Positions 1 through 10,229 of a stretch of 50,438 nt of DNA are shown here, piece by piece. The notes under the pieces were generated by a model. It was not told the DNA's origin and ran no database searches. It was given only the letters and a program-made list of their open reading frames with translations. The DNA comes from Gyrodactylus bullatarudis (lineage: Eukaryota; Platyhelminthes; Monogenea; Gyrodactylidea; Gyrodactylidae). The DNA lies in assembly GCA_012064415.1 (NCBI GenBank), contig SSNU01000086.1:12094-62531 (forward strand), given 5' to 3'. Each line of letters opens with the position of its first letter. The first letter of the stretch is position 1. Position numbers and translations under genes: made by a program.

Positions 1-708
1 AACCGATGAATATCAAAATTTGCCACTTTAAAGTAAATTTAATTATCTATTGAATGACATGTCAATCAGCTCATTAACATATAAACTATAGAAGTTATGT
101 CAAACTAATGTTTGCCTGACAACAAAACTTTAAAAAAAACTTTAAAGAAGTATTTCTCAAAAAGTAGTCAACATACCATAAGAAATTTTTGTATATTCGT
201 AATCAGCGTAAAATTCTGAGCAACATATCTAAATTTCACCATTTTCTGAAATTTTGTTTCGCACAGTGTTATCGATTCAAATATTTTTAGCTGACTACTC
301 ATAATTATGACCATTATTTAAAAAAACATCACGCTTGAAATTCAAAATAAAGTTGTATAATTGCTTCTGAACTTTTTTCCATTAATCTAGCTTCATTAAT
401 AATTATAAGCGTTCTACATCTATAAAAATAACTCCATCCGATATAGAGTGAAAAGTTGTTTAAACTGACCTAGTTTTATGCATCATTATCATATTGGGTG
501 AAATCTTGACGAGTTCAAAGTTGATATGATTGGGATTTTCATTTTCCTTTACACCTAAACATGAATATTGAAATTTTTTTCATTTACGCTAGAAATAATC
601 AAACATACTCCAAAAATGCCAAAGCATAATTTTGCCTGCCCTGCACATGAATGAACCATCGTTTTTATTCAATGCCTCGGATTTCCATTCATACATCATT
701 TAACGGGT
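1..708. other. AT-rich sequence without recognisable gene
   Basis: No ORF or motif family could be recognised. About 190-265 resembles weakly, in the same orientation, the stretch at 24,640-24,715 (shared words around ATTCTGARCAACATAT and a shared CGCAGTG-like end), so part of it is probably an old copy of that repeat. Nothing else is seen. Confidence 0.4.
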
Positions 709-1110
709 TTTATATACAAAAATTACAAGAAATGATGATAATTGATCTGATTGGCCCTTCTTTTTGTTCACCGCCTTAGAGGTGAGTGCGTGTGTGCTTC
801 TTTTGGTACTTCTCGGTTTTCTTGGTGTTGGTAATATGCGAGTACATTTGGTGGTGGGAGAGTTTCCATGTGCGTGTGTATACTGGTTCTTTGTACATTT
901 GTATACGGTCTATAAATAAATAAGATGATAAATGTACAAAGAACCAGTATACACACGCACATGGAAACTCTCCCACCACCAAATGTACTCGCATATTACC
1001 AACACCAAGAAAACCGAGAAGTACCAAAAGAAGCACACACGCACTCACCTCTAAGGCGGTGAACAAAAAGAAGGGCCAATTAGATCAATTATCATCATTT
1101 TTGTATATAA
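709..1110. repeat. ~400 bp near-perfect palindrome of two inverted LTR-like arms
   Basis: The left arm (709-900) and right arm (931-1110) are reverse complements, interrupted mainly by about 9 extra bases near 721-729 in the left arm. The unpaired centre is about 30 bp (901-930). The right arm runs into a TATATAAA box and a decayed hammerhead motif at 1115, and resembles the promoter side of the PLE-F terminal repeat at 25,690-25,770 (GCCAATCAGATCAATT-like word, then TATA). The left arm stops being homologous at the matching TATA position (about 709). The open frames here read both arms of the palindrome and are not genes. Confidence 0.85.
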
Positions 1111-1114
1111 ATCT

Positions 1115-1151
1115 GGCATGTAAAAGCTGAAGAGTATGCCAGTATTCTTTT
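1115..1151 (+). ncRNA. degenerate type I hammerhead ribozyme (core deleted)
   Basis: The order is GGCAT (1115-1119), stem I strand AAAAG (1122-1126), core CTGAAGA (1127-1133), ATGCC (1136-1140), stem I partner CTTTT (1147-1151). The GAAA element and stem III present in related copies are missing, so it should not cleave. Stem I is still fully complementary with a sequence different from the other copies. Confidence 0.55.
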
Positions 1152-1404
1152 AACAAACCTGGCATCGCCTTTCTTTATGAATTCTTCTATTGCTCAGATA
1201 AAATTAGAGGTTAATCAACACCTCTCAAACAACGAATATTTTTGTTTTTTTAGAATCACTTGGATGTATGTTTATTTTGGAAATATATTAAATTTGTAAC
1301 TTAAAAACTGTTTTACACTACGATATGGATATCAGGTAAGTTAAAGAGTAGACGTACTAGGCTGCAACTTAATCAAGTTTGGCGAACCATAATACCTAGA
1401 TCAT
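1152..1404. other. spacer between the palindrome and PLE-A
   Basis: No ORF, repeat arm or motif was recognised. The 5' limit of PLE-A lies somewhere here, probably near 1,330, but no target duplication was found. Confidence 0.3.
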
Positions 1405-2261
1405 ATGAGTAGCAATATAAACAATTTAAATAATAGTGTTCATTCAAATGAAGAACGCCACAACACAAACCAAAACGTACTTGAAAAATACAAAACTATG
1501 GAAAAAGAATCTAATTTTTTAACTAGAAAAGATTACGGCTCAATTCAAAGAAACATCTTCAAGAAAAAGACGGACAAATATCCTCATTTTGCCAGTTTTA
1601 GTCATATTTCACATAAAGTTGGTCTTGTGATTGGATTGAGTAAGAGAATAAGAAGGATAGCGAGTGCAGAGGAAATTCCTAAGGAAATAGAGAATTTGAA
1701 GTTGTTTTTAATGGAAAATCGGTATCCCAATAAATTTGTGGACAAATTTATCAACTTACCAGTCGATAGAGATGTCGTTGAAAACACAGATGAAGTTGAG
1801 AAGACCACAATTTTCATGAAACTTAATTTCAAAGGAGATGGTTTTAGTAATGATTTAAGGAGAAAGTTGACAAGTCTCATCAACACTATAACAACATACA
1901 ATTGAAAATTGTATTTAAAACTCAGAGATTGTTCAATTTGATTCAGAAAGATTTACTGAGACCTGAAGAGAAGACTCTATTGATTTATAAATTTCAATGT
2001 GACTGCGGATCGTATTATATAGGACGCAAAATCAGAAAGTTGTTAACTAGAGGAAACGATCACCTTAAGAAGGATACAGCGAAAAATAGGCATCTTAGAT
2101 AGGAAGGGCATGAGGCTTCACTTTCAAATTTTTCAATTCTATACAAAAACCCGAGTGATGACAGTACAGACGTTTGGGTAGAGGAGAAATTCTTCATTAA
2201 TCTATATAAACCAGACTTATATGTTCAAAAGAATTATTCCTATAACCTTCAACTACCTTGA
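1405..2261 (+). pseudogene. Penelope-like element PLE-A: RT thumb region plus GIY-YIG endonuclease, broken
   Basis: Remnant of the C-terminal half of a Penelope-like RT/endonuclease. The first frame (1405-1905) carries the region after the RT palm: a stretch related to YPEKFIDKH in the other copies, then LNFKGDGF, equivalent to the LPFKGD motif of PLE-B/C/D. A frameshift near 1,900 moves to a second frame holding the GIY-YIG start (YKFQCDCGSYYIG) and a helix with a basic/His pattern. A TAG at 2100-2102 interrupts this frame, which then continues to the TGA at 2259-2261. The catalytic RT motifs are absent, so the copy is 5'-truncated. The protein ends soon after the endonuclease and lacks the long basic tail of PLE-B/C/D. 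GIY-YIG enzymes nick the target for target-primed reverse transcription. Confidence 0.75.
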
Positions 2262-2420
2262 CCTATGAAAGTTTTTTTATTTTTCTCTCCACTGTTGCTA
2301 TTTATTGGAAAGTTTTGGTGTTTTTCACCTTACATTTATTCTAATTTTCTTCAACTTTTACTATTTCTTTCATAATTTGTAAATTATTATTTTCATTCAA
2401 CTTTTAGCTGTTATCATTAT
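2235..2420 (+). repeat. PLE-A 3' flank, repeated at 6715-6870
   Basis: The block after the PLE-A ORF (TTTTTCTCTCC, CTATTTATTGGAAAGTTT) recurs in the same orientation at 6,715-6,870 with scattered differences. It is therefore most likely the 3' untranslated part of this PLE family. Confidence 0.6.
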
Positions 2421-2657
2421 CAGAGAGACACTACTGATGAACCTTTGAGAAGTGTACATTTGCTGTTTAAACTCACTCTGATTGGTTTAAAATTTCAAAT
2501 AATTTTTCAAACTTTCTTAGTACATTGTGTCTACTACGATAGTGAAAGATGACATAACATGATGAGAAAAAAAGTTTTGGCCTTGTATAGGAACGGTGAT
2601 AACTGGAGGGAATATGCCAAGATGTTCCTTATTCCACAGCCTACCGTTGGGATCCTG

Positions 2658-2722
2658 AGGGAATTGAAATGAAATGAAATTTATTGAACAATTCATAAGT
2701 TCTGCTTTACATTCATCAAACA
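2658..2722 (-). repeat. tail-only fragment of a non-LTR retroelement 3' end
   Basis: Read on the minus strand it shows AGAACTTATGAATTG, TTCAATAAA and an ATTTCATTTCA tail. The same 60 bp end occurs on the full-length non-LTR copy at about 23,140-23,180 and at 4,843, 12,578 and 36,573. The matches stop soon after the tail, as in severely 5'-truncated insertions. Confidence 0.6.
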
Positions 2723-2884
2723 CCTAGAACTATCCAATTGTAAATAGTTCTTCAATTCTTCAAAGTTTCAAGAATTCTTCAAATGGCAATCACTTAATAT
2801 TCCGAATACATATACCAAGATAGAAGAAGATGGAACCTTGAAATCTGCCTAAAAATTTGTCAGATAGCTTTTTCCTATAGCCTA

Positions 2885-3370
2885 CCACTAAAAGTTCTTG
2901 ATGAATACCATTTTAAATCAAGTAACTTCACGTCGTTGACAGCAACTGGCATCGATTTAGCGAATGAAATAATAGCAAATCAGATCACATATTTTAAATG
3001 TCTTGCTTCATGGAGTTTCTTTCTATCGAATTTAAAGTCCTGTCCTAAACTAAATAAAAAATCTGTTTTTGTCATTTTATCCGACCGCGATAAAGATATA
3101 GCTTCGAGTGTTGAGAATATTTTGCCAAATACTACTCATACTTTCTGTGTTTACCATATTGGGAAAAATGTTTAAAAACTTTACAAGATAGATAATCATT
3201 TATTCAATGCAGCCAAAGCAATCACAAGAAATTCATTTTTGAATTGCATGCAAATGATAATGGAGTAAATCCCACAGGCTCACGAATACATAATGAATAT
3301 TCCACATAAAAACTGTGCAGAATATGCTGTAGGAAGGGATTTATTCCCGAATATTTTTAAGAGATTGTAA
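2885..3370 (+). pseudogene. MULE (Mutator-like) transposase fragment
   Basis: The reading frame 2936-3175 contains VILSDRDKDIASSVENILP followed by THTFCVYHIGKNV. This is the MULE pattern with the second catalytic Asp in a SDR context and a C..HI..N segment downstream. After a stop the same frame continues with helical sequence (HLFNAAKAITRNSF) and further stops. Only the middle of the DDE domain is present. Zinc-finger and C-terminal parts, terminal inverted repeats and a 9 bp target duplication were not found. A decayed fragment. Confidence 0.65.
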
Positions 3371-4842
3371 AAGGTGTAAGAATCATTGCAAATATAAATT
3401 GGCTAACATAACTATGAACTAGGAAATTGATGAAATATGAACAAAAAACTGAAACAAGATAGAAACAATATCCACCCCTCACCACCAGAGGATAAGAATT
3501 TTCTGAGAGGACGAACAGTTTGCCACCCTATAAGCCAACACATACACATTGGATACTGAACATTCATTGGCTACTGATTTGGAACAGAGAGGTAAAAGAA
3601 ATATTTAATTTATCTCGAGTCATCGTATGTAAAATTGACTTTTTGAAATTGTCAATAAGATAACTCAATTCTTTGAAAAATTTTGCATTTAATTATGTTT
3701 ATTACTTTTGAAACCTTATTTTTTCTTCTGTTCCATATTTAGATTTATTACAGGATAAATAGACTTATCGAACTGATAGCCTGAAATTTTGCATGAATTT
3801 ATGAAGATCGTGAATAATTTAGCATGATTTTAAGGTAATCAAGATAAAGTTTTGGACCACAAGTTTAATTAAATCCTATCTAAATTAAATATTTTTCTCA
3901 ACACAACTCATAGTCATGCTATTGTGTGTCTATCAATCACTCTAAGTTCCCCAAAAATGTACAGACAGAATTCATAAGTAAGAGATGGTGTGATGCATCA
4001 AGGCAATAACAAAAAGTATTGGGTGTAGGGTATCGAAGTATTCAGACGAAGGGGAGGAGATTCATGATAACTCTGATTGACATGTTTAACACCTCCTTGT
4101 ACACGCATATTGTACAAACATCCAAAAATAGATGACAAATCATGTGAGTGTGTGTGAGAAATTGGTAAAATGAAAAATGACTTTTGATTATTAACCTCGA
4201 TCATTCGAAAATCAATTTCAAAATAATTTTTTAGCCTCTGGTTATTTAATAGAAACATAGAAAATAGATATAGAATTTTTGCTGATTCTAATACTATTTG
4301 AATTAAGCGTGCACGATATTGAATTTAGTTGTTTCACAAAAGTCATGTCACTTTACAGAGCTTTTACCTGTATTTTGTTTTAAGAGTTATATTGAAGTTA
4401 CTCCAACGTGTAATGAGTATACTTATCCATAGAAAATTTTGCAGTTATAATTTAAATGATAGAATGGAATTGAGGGGCTTATAACAAGGCTTTTTATGAT
4501 GAAAAAGGCAAACAATATTCTAAATAAAGAAAAGTATGAGAGAAAAGCTATTCGCCAATTTAACGACTTATATATAGCCATTATCAATAAATGATTTCGA
4601 TTCTCATAAAATTAATTAAATATGCTAAACTCCCTCTAATAAATTTAGCCGATGAAAGCGAAATACGTGAGATACTCTATTATACTTTCATAAGGCCTAA
4701 TTAATTATTGGGTAATTTACTAAATTTCTAACGATATAATACCTTTTTAACATTTGGTTTAAGTAATTTTTACGAATATCCAAGATTTATTCGGTGTATT
4801 ATAAAATGGTATAATTAAGTTTACTGATAGTATAAGTGATAT
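3371..4842. other. no recognisable gene
   Basis: AT-rich and stop-rich. The small frames (for example 3998-4258 minus) show no family signature. The word CAGAGCTTTTACCTGTA at 4356-4372 is the right-end sequence of the CAGGTAAAAGCTC inverted-repeat family (see 13,545), so a solitary transposon end lies here. No matching left end was seen nearby. Confidence 0.4.
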
Positions 4843-4905
4843 ATGAAATAAATATTTTATTGAAAAATTTATAAGTTCTGCCTTTCAATAACCAAGAGAG
4901 TTTCA
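4843..4905 (-). repeat. tail-only non-LTR 3' fragment
   Basis: The minus strand reads AGAACTTATAAATTTTTCAA and then AATAAA-like sequence, matching the short 3' ends at 2,658 and 12,578. It sits directly next to the Merlin-like fragment. Confidence 0.5.
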
Positions 4906-4941
4906 TGAATACTAGAATGAAAAATCAGACGTAGAGTTTCA

Positions 4942-5260
4942 TCATAGTGAATGATATGGTCTATTCGAAGATGTATGTTTATATGACAATTTGGTACCCT
5001 CACACACATCAATGTATTTCACGCATAGTGCCTTGTCGAAAGCACCCAGGAGCCATTCACGACTTAGAATTCGACCGCGATGATATTTTCTCTTGGTGAG
5101 CTCTGTTTCGTCCATCTGAACCATATTTTACCTTGATCAAATTCTCTTTGAGTCTTCAGAAGTCTGCGGAGAAGGTCAAAATGGTAACATATTGTTGCCT
5201 GACTAATATTAATGCTAGCAGTTAACTTCTATTAATCTGTTGGACTGGAGATCAAGTTGT
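4942..5260 (-). pseudogene. Merlin / ISXO2-like DDE transposase fragment
   Basis: The 5124-4942 frame contains VQMDETELTKRKYHRGR followed by WLLGAFD. This matches the first catalytic Asp block of Merlin (IS1016/ISXO2-like) transposases, which typically read (V)xxDExxxxKRKYxRGR and then W.FG. Upstream, in a different frame, a helical stretch (SINISQATICYHFDLLRRL) could be the helix-turn-helix part, so a frameshift or intron lies near 5,125. The rest of the catalytic domain and the terminal repeats are missing. Identification rests on this one block. Confidence 0.6.
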
Positions 5261-5481
5261 TCTCTGTCAAAACTTGAGTCGGCATCAGAATGAAGTTGTC
5301 TCTATGGTTTTCAAAGTTTTCATTCTAAGTTCTCTTTGTCACTCTTATATGGAGAATAGTCTTCGTCTGCATCCGAGATTTTTAATCAAAAAATTAGCTT
5401 ATAGGTTTTTATATATCATCAAGAATAAACTCACTGAAATCATGATTCATGACAAATTCTATCATTGGTTGAGCGCCATAC

Positions 5482-5800
5482 TTATGGTGTGTTTTTTATA
5501 GTAGAGTGGTAAACAGTATTTTTCATATTCTCTAAAAACTTGAGAGCAGAAGCCCATTTAGAATTCTTGGCATCATCAAGAAACTTTCTGAGAATCCTTT
5601 TGATATTTCTGTTAGCCCACTCTATAGAACCTTGAATTTGTGAATATCTTGGCTTGCCATGACAAAAATCAATCATGCAGAAATATTTCAATGAGTTTCT
5701 CGGACACTTAAACAAAGCTTTTATTCTGAAAATCAAAATTTCATGATCCCTTACAAAGAAAGAGGGATTCATCTGGCGTTTCCCTCTTTTTAATTACCCG
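5482..5800 (-). pseudogene. Ginger/KRBA2-like integrase-type transposase fragment
   Basis: The frame 5772-5482 contains HGKPRYSQIQGSIEWANRNI and further on SKWASALKFLENMKN. This resembles the end of the rve-type integrase core of KRBA2/Ginger-like transposases, where HGKPRHSQ..GSVERAN carries the catalytic Glu. The first part of the protein is degraded and the DNA-binding region is missing. It lies just upstream (in minus orientation) of the Merlin fragment but is unrelated to it. A retroviral-type integrase from an LTR element is a less likely alternative. Confidence 0.55.
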
Positions 5801-6232
5801 CTCTTTTCCTCGAGCACTAGAAAGTCTTACTTCTTTGCTGTTTCGAGTCTGTGGAGAGCTGTGTTGAACCTCTTGTGAATAGGCATGATGATAAAATGAC
5901 TCAATAGAATAATCATGTCTAAATTATAAAGTCAGCCGTTTCCAATGGGCTAGACCTGGAAATAGGTTTGTCAACTTCTGACCAATGGTATGTATGAGTT
6001 ATTTCAGGGTTGATAACTTGGCACTATATCGATTGTGAATACTGCACCTTTTTGACTCATTTAAGGGGTTTCTCAAATTCAGACCTATGAGTTACATAAG
6101 ACGAATTCGCTGTGGTCGAGGTATATCATGGACCTTTTCTTATTTGAATACACACAGATGAATTAATATCTGAATAGGATTATTGAAAACTGAAATTTAT
6201 TGTTTGTAAGGAAAGTACTGCCGAGCTTCTTC
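5801..6232. other. no recognisable gene
   Basis: Stop-rich sequence between the integrase fragment and the next PLE end. No motif recognised. Confidence 0.35.
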
Positions 6233-6545
6233 AGTTTCAAATAAGAGACTCATTTAGAGGATTTGGAAATCAAGTGGATATTTAGTAATAAAGCTTATAT
6301 TTCACCGGATCTCGTCAGACTATTACACCGGCTAGATATTTATAATAAATTAAATTTTTCAATAGTATCCTCTGGTTGTTTCTATCATTCCAGAGCACAA
6401 CAGGGGAGGGTTGGTTGCTAGTATCCACGATCATTATTTCCTCCTCACGTATCTGTTCATCGTTGGTTGCCTAATTAGACTTTTACGTTTTCTACCTCTT
6501 TTGAAATTTGCAGGTGCAGCCATCTTTTTCCTATAGATACTGTTT
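6233..6545 (-). mobile_element. 5'-truncated Penelope-like copy PLE-G (3' end only)
   Basis: It matches 45,283-45,600 closely, starting at the same TTTCAAATRAGAGACTC word, so 6,233 is the element's 3' end. It holds a hammerhead (6283-6332), TATA and CCAAT-type sequence, and the last codons of the ORF. On the minus strand these still read a basic cluster (RGRKRK) and a C-terminus ending RQPTMNRYVRRK, almost identical to PLE-C. Upstream ORF sequence is absent, as expected for 5' truncation. Confidence 0.75.
6283..6332 (-). ncRNA. type I hammerhead ribozyme
   Basis: Minus strand: CCGG (6328-6331), stem I strand TAGT just before core CTGACGA (6312-6318), loop II GATCCGGT, GAAA, stem III AUA...UAU, then the stem I partner ACTA (plus strand 6283-6286). 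Predicted cleavage is just before that partner. Loop II CCGG can pair with the upstream CCGG. Stem I is 4 of 4 Watson-Crick. Confidence 0.75.
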
Positions 6546-6714
6546 CCACATCTAATCTATAAAAATCTTTATATTAAGGTAATATAACTTTTTCAGCTAT
6601 TTACTCATTCCATAGAGAATTTAATCTTGGGAAAAATAACTTGAAAATGATAAATTTTGGCTAGGTAATTATTTTCCGATCTAATACAAACCAAATATTT
6701 GTGTTCATAAAAAT

Positions 6715-6870
6715 TACTCATAATCTTCAACTAATCTGACCGATGTGAGCTTTTTTAGCCTTTTCTCTCCGTTTCTGCTACTTATTGGAGAGTTTCGGTG
6801 GTTAATTCAGCTTACATTAATTCTATTTCTTTGAGAATCTTTAAAATATTATTCTCGGAAGAAAATAATA
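6715..6870 (+). repeat. second copy of the PLE-A 3' flank
   Basis: Homologous to 2,235-2,420 (TTTTCTCTCC..., TTATTGGAGAGTTT). No coding part is attached. Confidence 0.55.
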
Positions 6871-7536
6871 GACTTTTAAAATAGCAAAGAGATAGTTAGC
6901 TATAATTCACAGTGAAATGAATTAAATTCTTGGATTCGGGATAGGATATGATTTAGTTTCTTACTTTTATGTTAGTTGATGTTGCAATTTTTTTCGAAAA
7001 CAAAAGTCAACAAGAAATATTTCAATGATATCTTTTTTATTTCAAACAAAGAAACAGACTCTAATGAAATTAGTATATTCATGGAAAAAAGTGTGTTTTT
7101 TTTGAAAATTCAGACATCGCCTTTATAATAGAAAAAGTTAACGTAAACATTTATAAAGTTGAAAATGTAATTTATAAGATACGAACAAGATTCCAATTAA
7201 ATTTAAAGAGAAATAAAAGAGGAAAACTATTCTCTAACTTAATCATTGAAATAAACTGTTAAAAAATCTAACTTCGATTCTCTTCGAATTAATTAAACTT
7301 TCTAAATTTACTTTAGCTGCAAAAGCCAAAAAAAGTAAGATATAGCATGACTTCTAATTGATTATAAAAATTTAAACGGTAATATTGCCGTTTTTTAAAA
7401 AAAAATTAATTCTCAAAGTTATCCAAGACATGGAGAATAAATTTAAAATACTCATGAGTAGAGGGTTGAAAATATTTCAATGAGGGAGTCAAACTTATTT
7501 ACAATTTTTAGGACTTTTAGTGTATATTGTTACTCG

Positions 7537-7612
7537 ATTCTAGACTCATAAGGAACGTTGCAAAAAATAAGAGATAAACGTTTTATTTCGCTGATATCTC
7601 TTAATCCCGGAC
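7537..7612 (-). ncRNA. decayed hammerhead-bearing PLE terminal repeat
   Basis: The minus strand reads CCGGGATTAAGAG, then ATATCAGCGAAATAAAACG and CTCTTATT. It resembles the copy at 36,495 (CCCGGGATTAAGT and CGAAATAAAAC), but the CTGANGA core and loop II are lost. The residual stem I strands (TAAGAG and CTCTTA) are still complementary. The flank at 7,537 (GATTCTAGACTCAT) is shared with the PLE-B 3' end (about 10,072) and with 27,450. Confidence 0.45.
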
Positions 7613-7785
7613 TTAAAAGTGCTCAAAGAGGGAGGGTTGTGAATTTTTTTTTCTGTTTCCAGCTGGTTTCCTTTCAAAGATTTTTGCCGGGTTTCTTATA
7701 ATGATTATTGATATCAGGTATACTATTTTAATTCTGAGGTTGCTGACCATCAGTCATGCTGGATAGAAAGACGAGAGGTTTTTTG

Positions 7786-7836
7786 AGGTGAAAAAAAGCT
7801 TTTATTTTCGTCGGCTCTCTTCAGACCTTACACCGA
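7786..7836 (-). ncRNA. type I hammerhead ribozyme in a solo PLE terminal repeat
   Basis: Minus strand: TCGG (plus 7833-7836), stem I AGGT, core CTGAAGA (plus 7818-7824), loop II GAGCCGAC, GAAA, an A/T-rich stem III around AAAGCTTT, stem I partner ACCT (plus 7786-7789). Stem II closes with a G-C pair, and loop II CCGA can pair with upstream TCGG. Upstream on the same strand are a TATATATTTA box and ATTGG/CCAAT words (7,880-7,950). No ORF is attached. Confidence 0.75.
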
Positions 7837-8459
7837 CTTTTGATAAATATATATACATACAAGAAAAATATAGCACAGTATAGTCTGACCAATAGCTGAT
7901 ATTCACTCTAGGGTTTTTTGGCCAATGGGGGTATTGTTTTGAGGTTGACCAATGAGTTCCCCGATTAGTCTTCCCACCTTTTTAGGGGAGGAAGGAAGTT
8001 GTATATTTTCTGGTTGTCGTCAGGCACTTTTTTGCCCTTCTTCCTATTTTAATTGTTGGCGAGTTGATTGCTTCCAGGCCAAAGGAATTATTACATCATA
8101 TTTCTATTTTGGAGAAGTATTTTTAGACATAAAATAATTTTATCACAGCAAACCTTGGATCGAATCCAGATTATGGTGTACTGTTTGAAACGCGTCTACA
8201 TCTGCTAACATGAATTAAATATTATTTTACTCTTCTATGGAGTTGACATTTACTTTAATGTATCGAGTTGATTAAACATGCTAAAAAATTCTTAATTAAC
8301 TTTAGCTCAAGAAAATAAAACACGTGAGATATGTTAAGTTTACTTGCCAGTCCTAATTAATGTAATTTTTGTGGAGCATTTCACAGATCTTTGTCTGGTT
8401 TCTTATTATAAACTATAATTTTTAAATTTCCATAAGAAAGAAGGTGATGCCAATTAGTA

Positions 8460-8511
8460 ATAAGAATATAGCGCTTTTATTTCGTTGCATACTCATCAGC
8501 TTATACATGTC
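8460..8511 (-). ncRNA. type I hammerhead ribozyme, PLE-F type
   Basis: Minus strand: GACAT (plus 8507-8511), stem I ATAAG, core CTGATGA (plus 8493-8499), stem II GT...AC with a 5-nt loop, GAAA, stem III with a central GCGC, stem I partner CTTAT (plus 8460-8464). This is the only PLE-F-type copy with a clear 2 bp stem II. A TTTATAAAAATC TATA-like box lies about 8 bp upstream and CCAATCAGAT further upstream. Confidence 0.75.
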
Positions 8512-8628
8512 AGATTTTTATAAAGAAAATGTGTAAAAAATATTGGTTTTGAATCTGATTGGTCAGTTTTCGGTGCGTAAGTCCCACTGGATGGATCAAT
8601 AGCATTCTGAGTTCATTTTCCCTTCTAA

Positions 8629-8790
8629 AATTACTAAAAGTAAGGTTGCTCCAGAGTACCTTGCTCCCTATACCATAACTGAGCCTCCATTATGAGCTCT
8701 TTTGAGTATACTTTTGGAAACGCTCCCATTCTGACACCAATCATAACTTAAACCATCAAGTCCATTCAAATAAAACTTTTTCTCGTCTGT
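8629..8790 (-). pseudogene. Tc1-like transposase fragment
   Basis: Minus-strand translation gives TDEKKFYLNGLDGLSYDW, a basic stretch, and HNGGSVMV-stop-GARYSG. The canonical Tc1/mariner block around the first catalytic Asp reads S/T-DEKKFNLDGPDG...GGGSVMVWGA. The Trp codon of VWG has become a stop. About 54 codons are recognisable, and neither the HTH region nor the later DDE residues were seen next to it. Confidence 0.75.
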
Positions 8791-9885
8791 CCCAATTTAT
8801 TCTTTGGCCCAATTTGTTCTTTATCCAGATGACACGATTAATCTTATTTTTCTAAAAAGGTTTGGGACAATTCGCAGCTTTCCTCCATGTAATACATAAT
8901 ATGTATGTACAAATGGTGGGATAATTCATGGGGAGGGGTATGGGATTGGGAAAACGAAAAATGATTTGATTATTCATCTAAAATTATTTAAAATCTGAGA
9001 CCGATTTAAAAATCGAATTTAAGCCGAATAGAAGCTTGAAAATTTCCAAGTTTACTCAAGATTTTATGCTGAATAAAATTATAGTAAATTTACGTATGAC
9101 TGACTATTGCTTAAGCTATTTTTGCTACAACCTCTTCCTGATATGATAGAGAGAAAATTCGAAATGGAAATGATTCAGAACAAAAGATTATCTACAAAAT
9201 TTCATCAACCTGTTGAAAAGTTTGAGATTCTAGTAGCGAAATATATTTAGAACCGTAGAAATTTTGTAGGAGGCTAAATTGCTAAATTCTGATTGGCCGA
9301 CAAATTCTCAATTTCTATTGGTCTATTATTCGTGAGTTTGATTACTTGAATAAAGCTTGATTTTATTTTACTTCTTTGCAAAAATTACCCAAGAATTCTT
9401 TCTGCATCATATATTCTAAATTAATATGATTTATCTATAGCCCACATTATACAACGAATACTATGTAAAGCTATTTTGGAAATAGTCTTCGCATAGGGTG
9501 AATCTGAGAATCCATATAACTTTGATAAAAATTAAAGTATTGGAGTTAAAAAGTAGATTAAAAATTATTTTTCTTGAAATTTAGGCAATACAGATAAAAG
9601 CTCTGTTACGACGTTTTAAAAATTTCAATTGTACATTGGAATGAAATTTCGACCAATAGGAATCGAAGAAGAAATCATCCAATAAAATTGAAGCTTTATT
9701 ATTTCTCTTGGATTCTATCATAATTCCTCGTTGTATAGAAATTTTTTAACTACTAAATTGGCATTTTGTCACTAAATCAATTCTTTTTCACATTTCTATT
9801 CGAATAAACCTTCTACAACAACTGGAAATGGGTCAAGTTAAAAATGATGTCATACATTGTTGATTTTAGGCTTATAGGAGAGAGC
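8791..9885. other. no recognisable gene
   Basis: Low-complexity AT-rich DNA. It has CCAAT/ATTGG words around 9,285-9,330 similar to PLE promoter regions, but no ribozyme core or ORF. Confidence 0.35.
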
Positions 9886-10055
9886 TTTAAATTTTGAATA
9901 GAGTTCATGAGATGGTGCATATCATTCACAAAAACTCCTCTTTCAGACCTGATTCTCTCTAGGCGCTTGTTGTACATCGCCTTAAATTTCCTGATTATGC
10001 CTGCGTCTATGGGTTGGAGGACTGAAGTTGAATTTTCTGGAACATAAATAATCTG
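9886..10055 (-). pseudogene. pogo/Tigger-type transposase C-terminal fragment
   Basis: The minus-strand translation reads YVPENSTSVLQPIDAGIIRK, then FKAMYNKRL, followed by about 30 helical residues. In pogo/Tigger/Jerky-family transposases the LPPNxTSxxQPxDQGII block carries the third catalytic Asp. The sequence is close in type to the second pogo copy at 43,553 but clearly a different element. The catalytic domain upstream is absent. Confidence 0.75.
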
Positions 10056-10120
10056 AAGAATAATTTTGAGTTAGGTTCTAAACTCATTTGGAAGGTTTAG
10101 AGAACAACAAGCGTATATTT

Positions 10121-10168
10121 GAGTGATAAACGTTATATTTCGCCGGGTCTCTTCAGACTCTACCCCGG
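10121..10168 (-). ncRNA. type I hammerhead ribozyme of PLE-B
   Basis: Minus strand: CCGGGG (plus 10163-10168), stem I GAGT, core CTGAAGA (plus 10150-10156), loop II GACCCGGC closed by G-C, GAAA, stem III AUA...UAU, predicted cleavage after a C, stem I partner ACTC (plus 10121-10124). CCCGG in loop II can pair with the upstream CCGGG. All conserved core positions are intact. Confidence 0.8.
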
Positions 10169-10229
10169 TAACATTTAAATACTAATTATAATAATCAAAT
10201 AGGGACCTTCCATTGGTTCATTTTCTTAT

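Noticed and set aside
768..1066. Two opposite ORFs of 64 and 96 codons
   Set aside because: They translate the two arms of the same palindrome, with low-complexity content and no start context or motif.
2434..2455. CTGATGA in the PLE-A 3' flank
   Set aside because: No GAAA at the proper distance (only GAGAAG), no complementary stem I strands; chance match.
5274..5501. 75-codon plus-strand ORF
   Set aside because: Overlaps the transposase fragments on the other strand and shows no recognisable domain; hydrophobic stretches are typical of AT-rich DNA.
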